Shown piece by piece: positions 63,613-64,000 of a DNA stretch of 64,000 nt. The position numbers were made by a program, and so were the translations under genes. Source of the stretch: Cystobasidiopsis lactophilus (Eukaryota > Basidiomycota > Agaricostilbomycetes > Agaricostilbales > Chionosphaeraceae); the NCBI GenBank assembly GCA_001599975.1, contig BCIO01000003.1:930001-994000 (forward strand), read 5' to 3'. Within the stretch, counting starts at the first letter, position 1, and each line of letters starts with the position of its first letter. Under the pieces are notes generated by a model, which was not told where the DNA came from, did no database searches, and saw only the letters and a list, made by a program, of their open reading frames with translations.

Positions 63613-64000
63613 TCAAACAGCCAGAAGAGCGTTGTTAGCGTTAACAGTTGACCCATTGACCCCTGCATATCGAAGTCAGCTCGGCTGTCGTGAGTGGAGC
63701 GAGTGAAACCAATCCAGCTCACATCTAGCCTTGTCCGACGCCAAGAACTTGAAGCGATGGCCAGAGCTTCAGAGTTGTTCTGATGGAGTTTATGGAAAGG
63801 GAGACTCACAACTATGATATCGCTGATCTCGCTTGCTCCAGCGATCTGCTTGTCTGGTTTTGCCACCCGCGTCAGCCAAACTCTGGAAGGACAGGCAGGG
63901 AGCAAGACACCCACTGTCGAATTGCGCCTTGATCTCGTCCGTGTCTGCAACATCAATGAGCTTCAGTTAATGAGAGAAGGTAGGGGAGACCCGCTGGCGT
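63613..64000 (-). CDS. Short-chain dehydrogenase/reductase, C-terminal part
   Basis: The gene runs off the window on the minus strand. Exons seen are 63915-63944, 63810-63853, 63723-63747 and 63613-63662, possibly with part of another at 63993-64000. They join in frame to TDEIKAQFDNKQ, IAGASEISDIIVFLASDKAR and WVNGSTVNANNALLAV-stop. The FLASD block and the following W-V-N/T-G-x-x-x-x-x-N/D are the standard end of classical SDR enzymes. The catalytic Tyr-Lys and the cofactor-binding glycines would lie outside. The substrate is unknown. The last exons are only 25-50 nt long. Confidence 0.75.

Noticed and set aside
1-64000. CRISPR arrays, bacterial operons, insertion sequences, retroelements and other virus-like elements.
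   Set aside because: No regularly spaced repeats, no transposase, reverse transcriptase, capsid or envelope motifs, and no long terminal repeats were seen; the gene structures are eukaryotic throughout.
1-64000. tRNA and rRNA genes.
   Set aside because: No cloverleaf boxes or rRNA core sequences were recognised by eye; a dedicated scan could still find a tRNA.

Overview
The window looks like nuclear DNA of a basidiomycete fungus, probably a gene-dense yeast-like or Pucciniomycotina-type genome (the lineage is an inference). The coding regions are GC-rich. Almost every gene is cut by several 40-80 nt introns, mostly with GTGCGT/GTGAGT/GTTCGT donors, and the gene set is fungal: BNI1-type formin, Kre6/Skn1, Sog2, Rcy1 and Con-6. 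Exon joins were worked out by hand; for most genes the summed exon length is a multiple of three and the joined protein reads through the family motifs.

Layout. 0-6.6 kb: 3' part of an amidase, a single-pass membrane protein, divergent RPS21/RRP46, and a diverged tandem non-coding repeat. 6.6-13.4 kb: two tandem VIT/VWA-domain genes; the first contains 16 ambiguous bases. 13.9-19.8 kb: a zinc alcohol dehydrogenase, a PhyH-like dioxygenase and a secreted right-handed beta-helix protein. 20-30 kb: an unrecognised gene, V-ATPase subunit D with micro-exons, and a large formin. 30-42 kb: an Atg22-like transporter, an SLC35-like transporter joined to a sulfotransferase in one reading frame, the F-box/exocyst-like Rcy1, a small unrecognised gene, a membrane-anchored unknown, and a sphingolipid delta-4 desaturase. 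42-52.4 kb: Kre6/Skn1 glucan-synthesis protein, a RhoGEF and Sog2, all on the minus strand. 52.8-62.3 kb: three clear paralogues of an unrecognised gene family and a possible fourth, with UMP1 in between; pieces of the SOG2 5' end are repeated upstream of the second and third copies. 62.4-64 kb: a Con-6-like gene and the 3' end of a short-chain dehydrogenase.

Several genes belong to one biological theme, polarised growth and the cell wall (formin, RhoGEF, Kre6, Sog2, Rcy1), but they are spread among housekeeping genes and nothing shows that they are co-regulated. The points most worth a second look are the transporter-sulfotransferase fusion, the tandem unknown family with captured SOG2 fragments, and the pair of near-identical introns that flank a 14-nt exon carrying the catalytic glutamate of Kre6.
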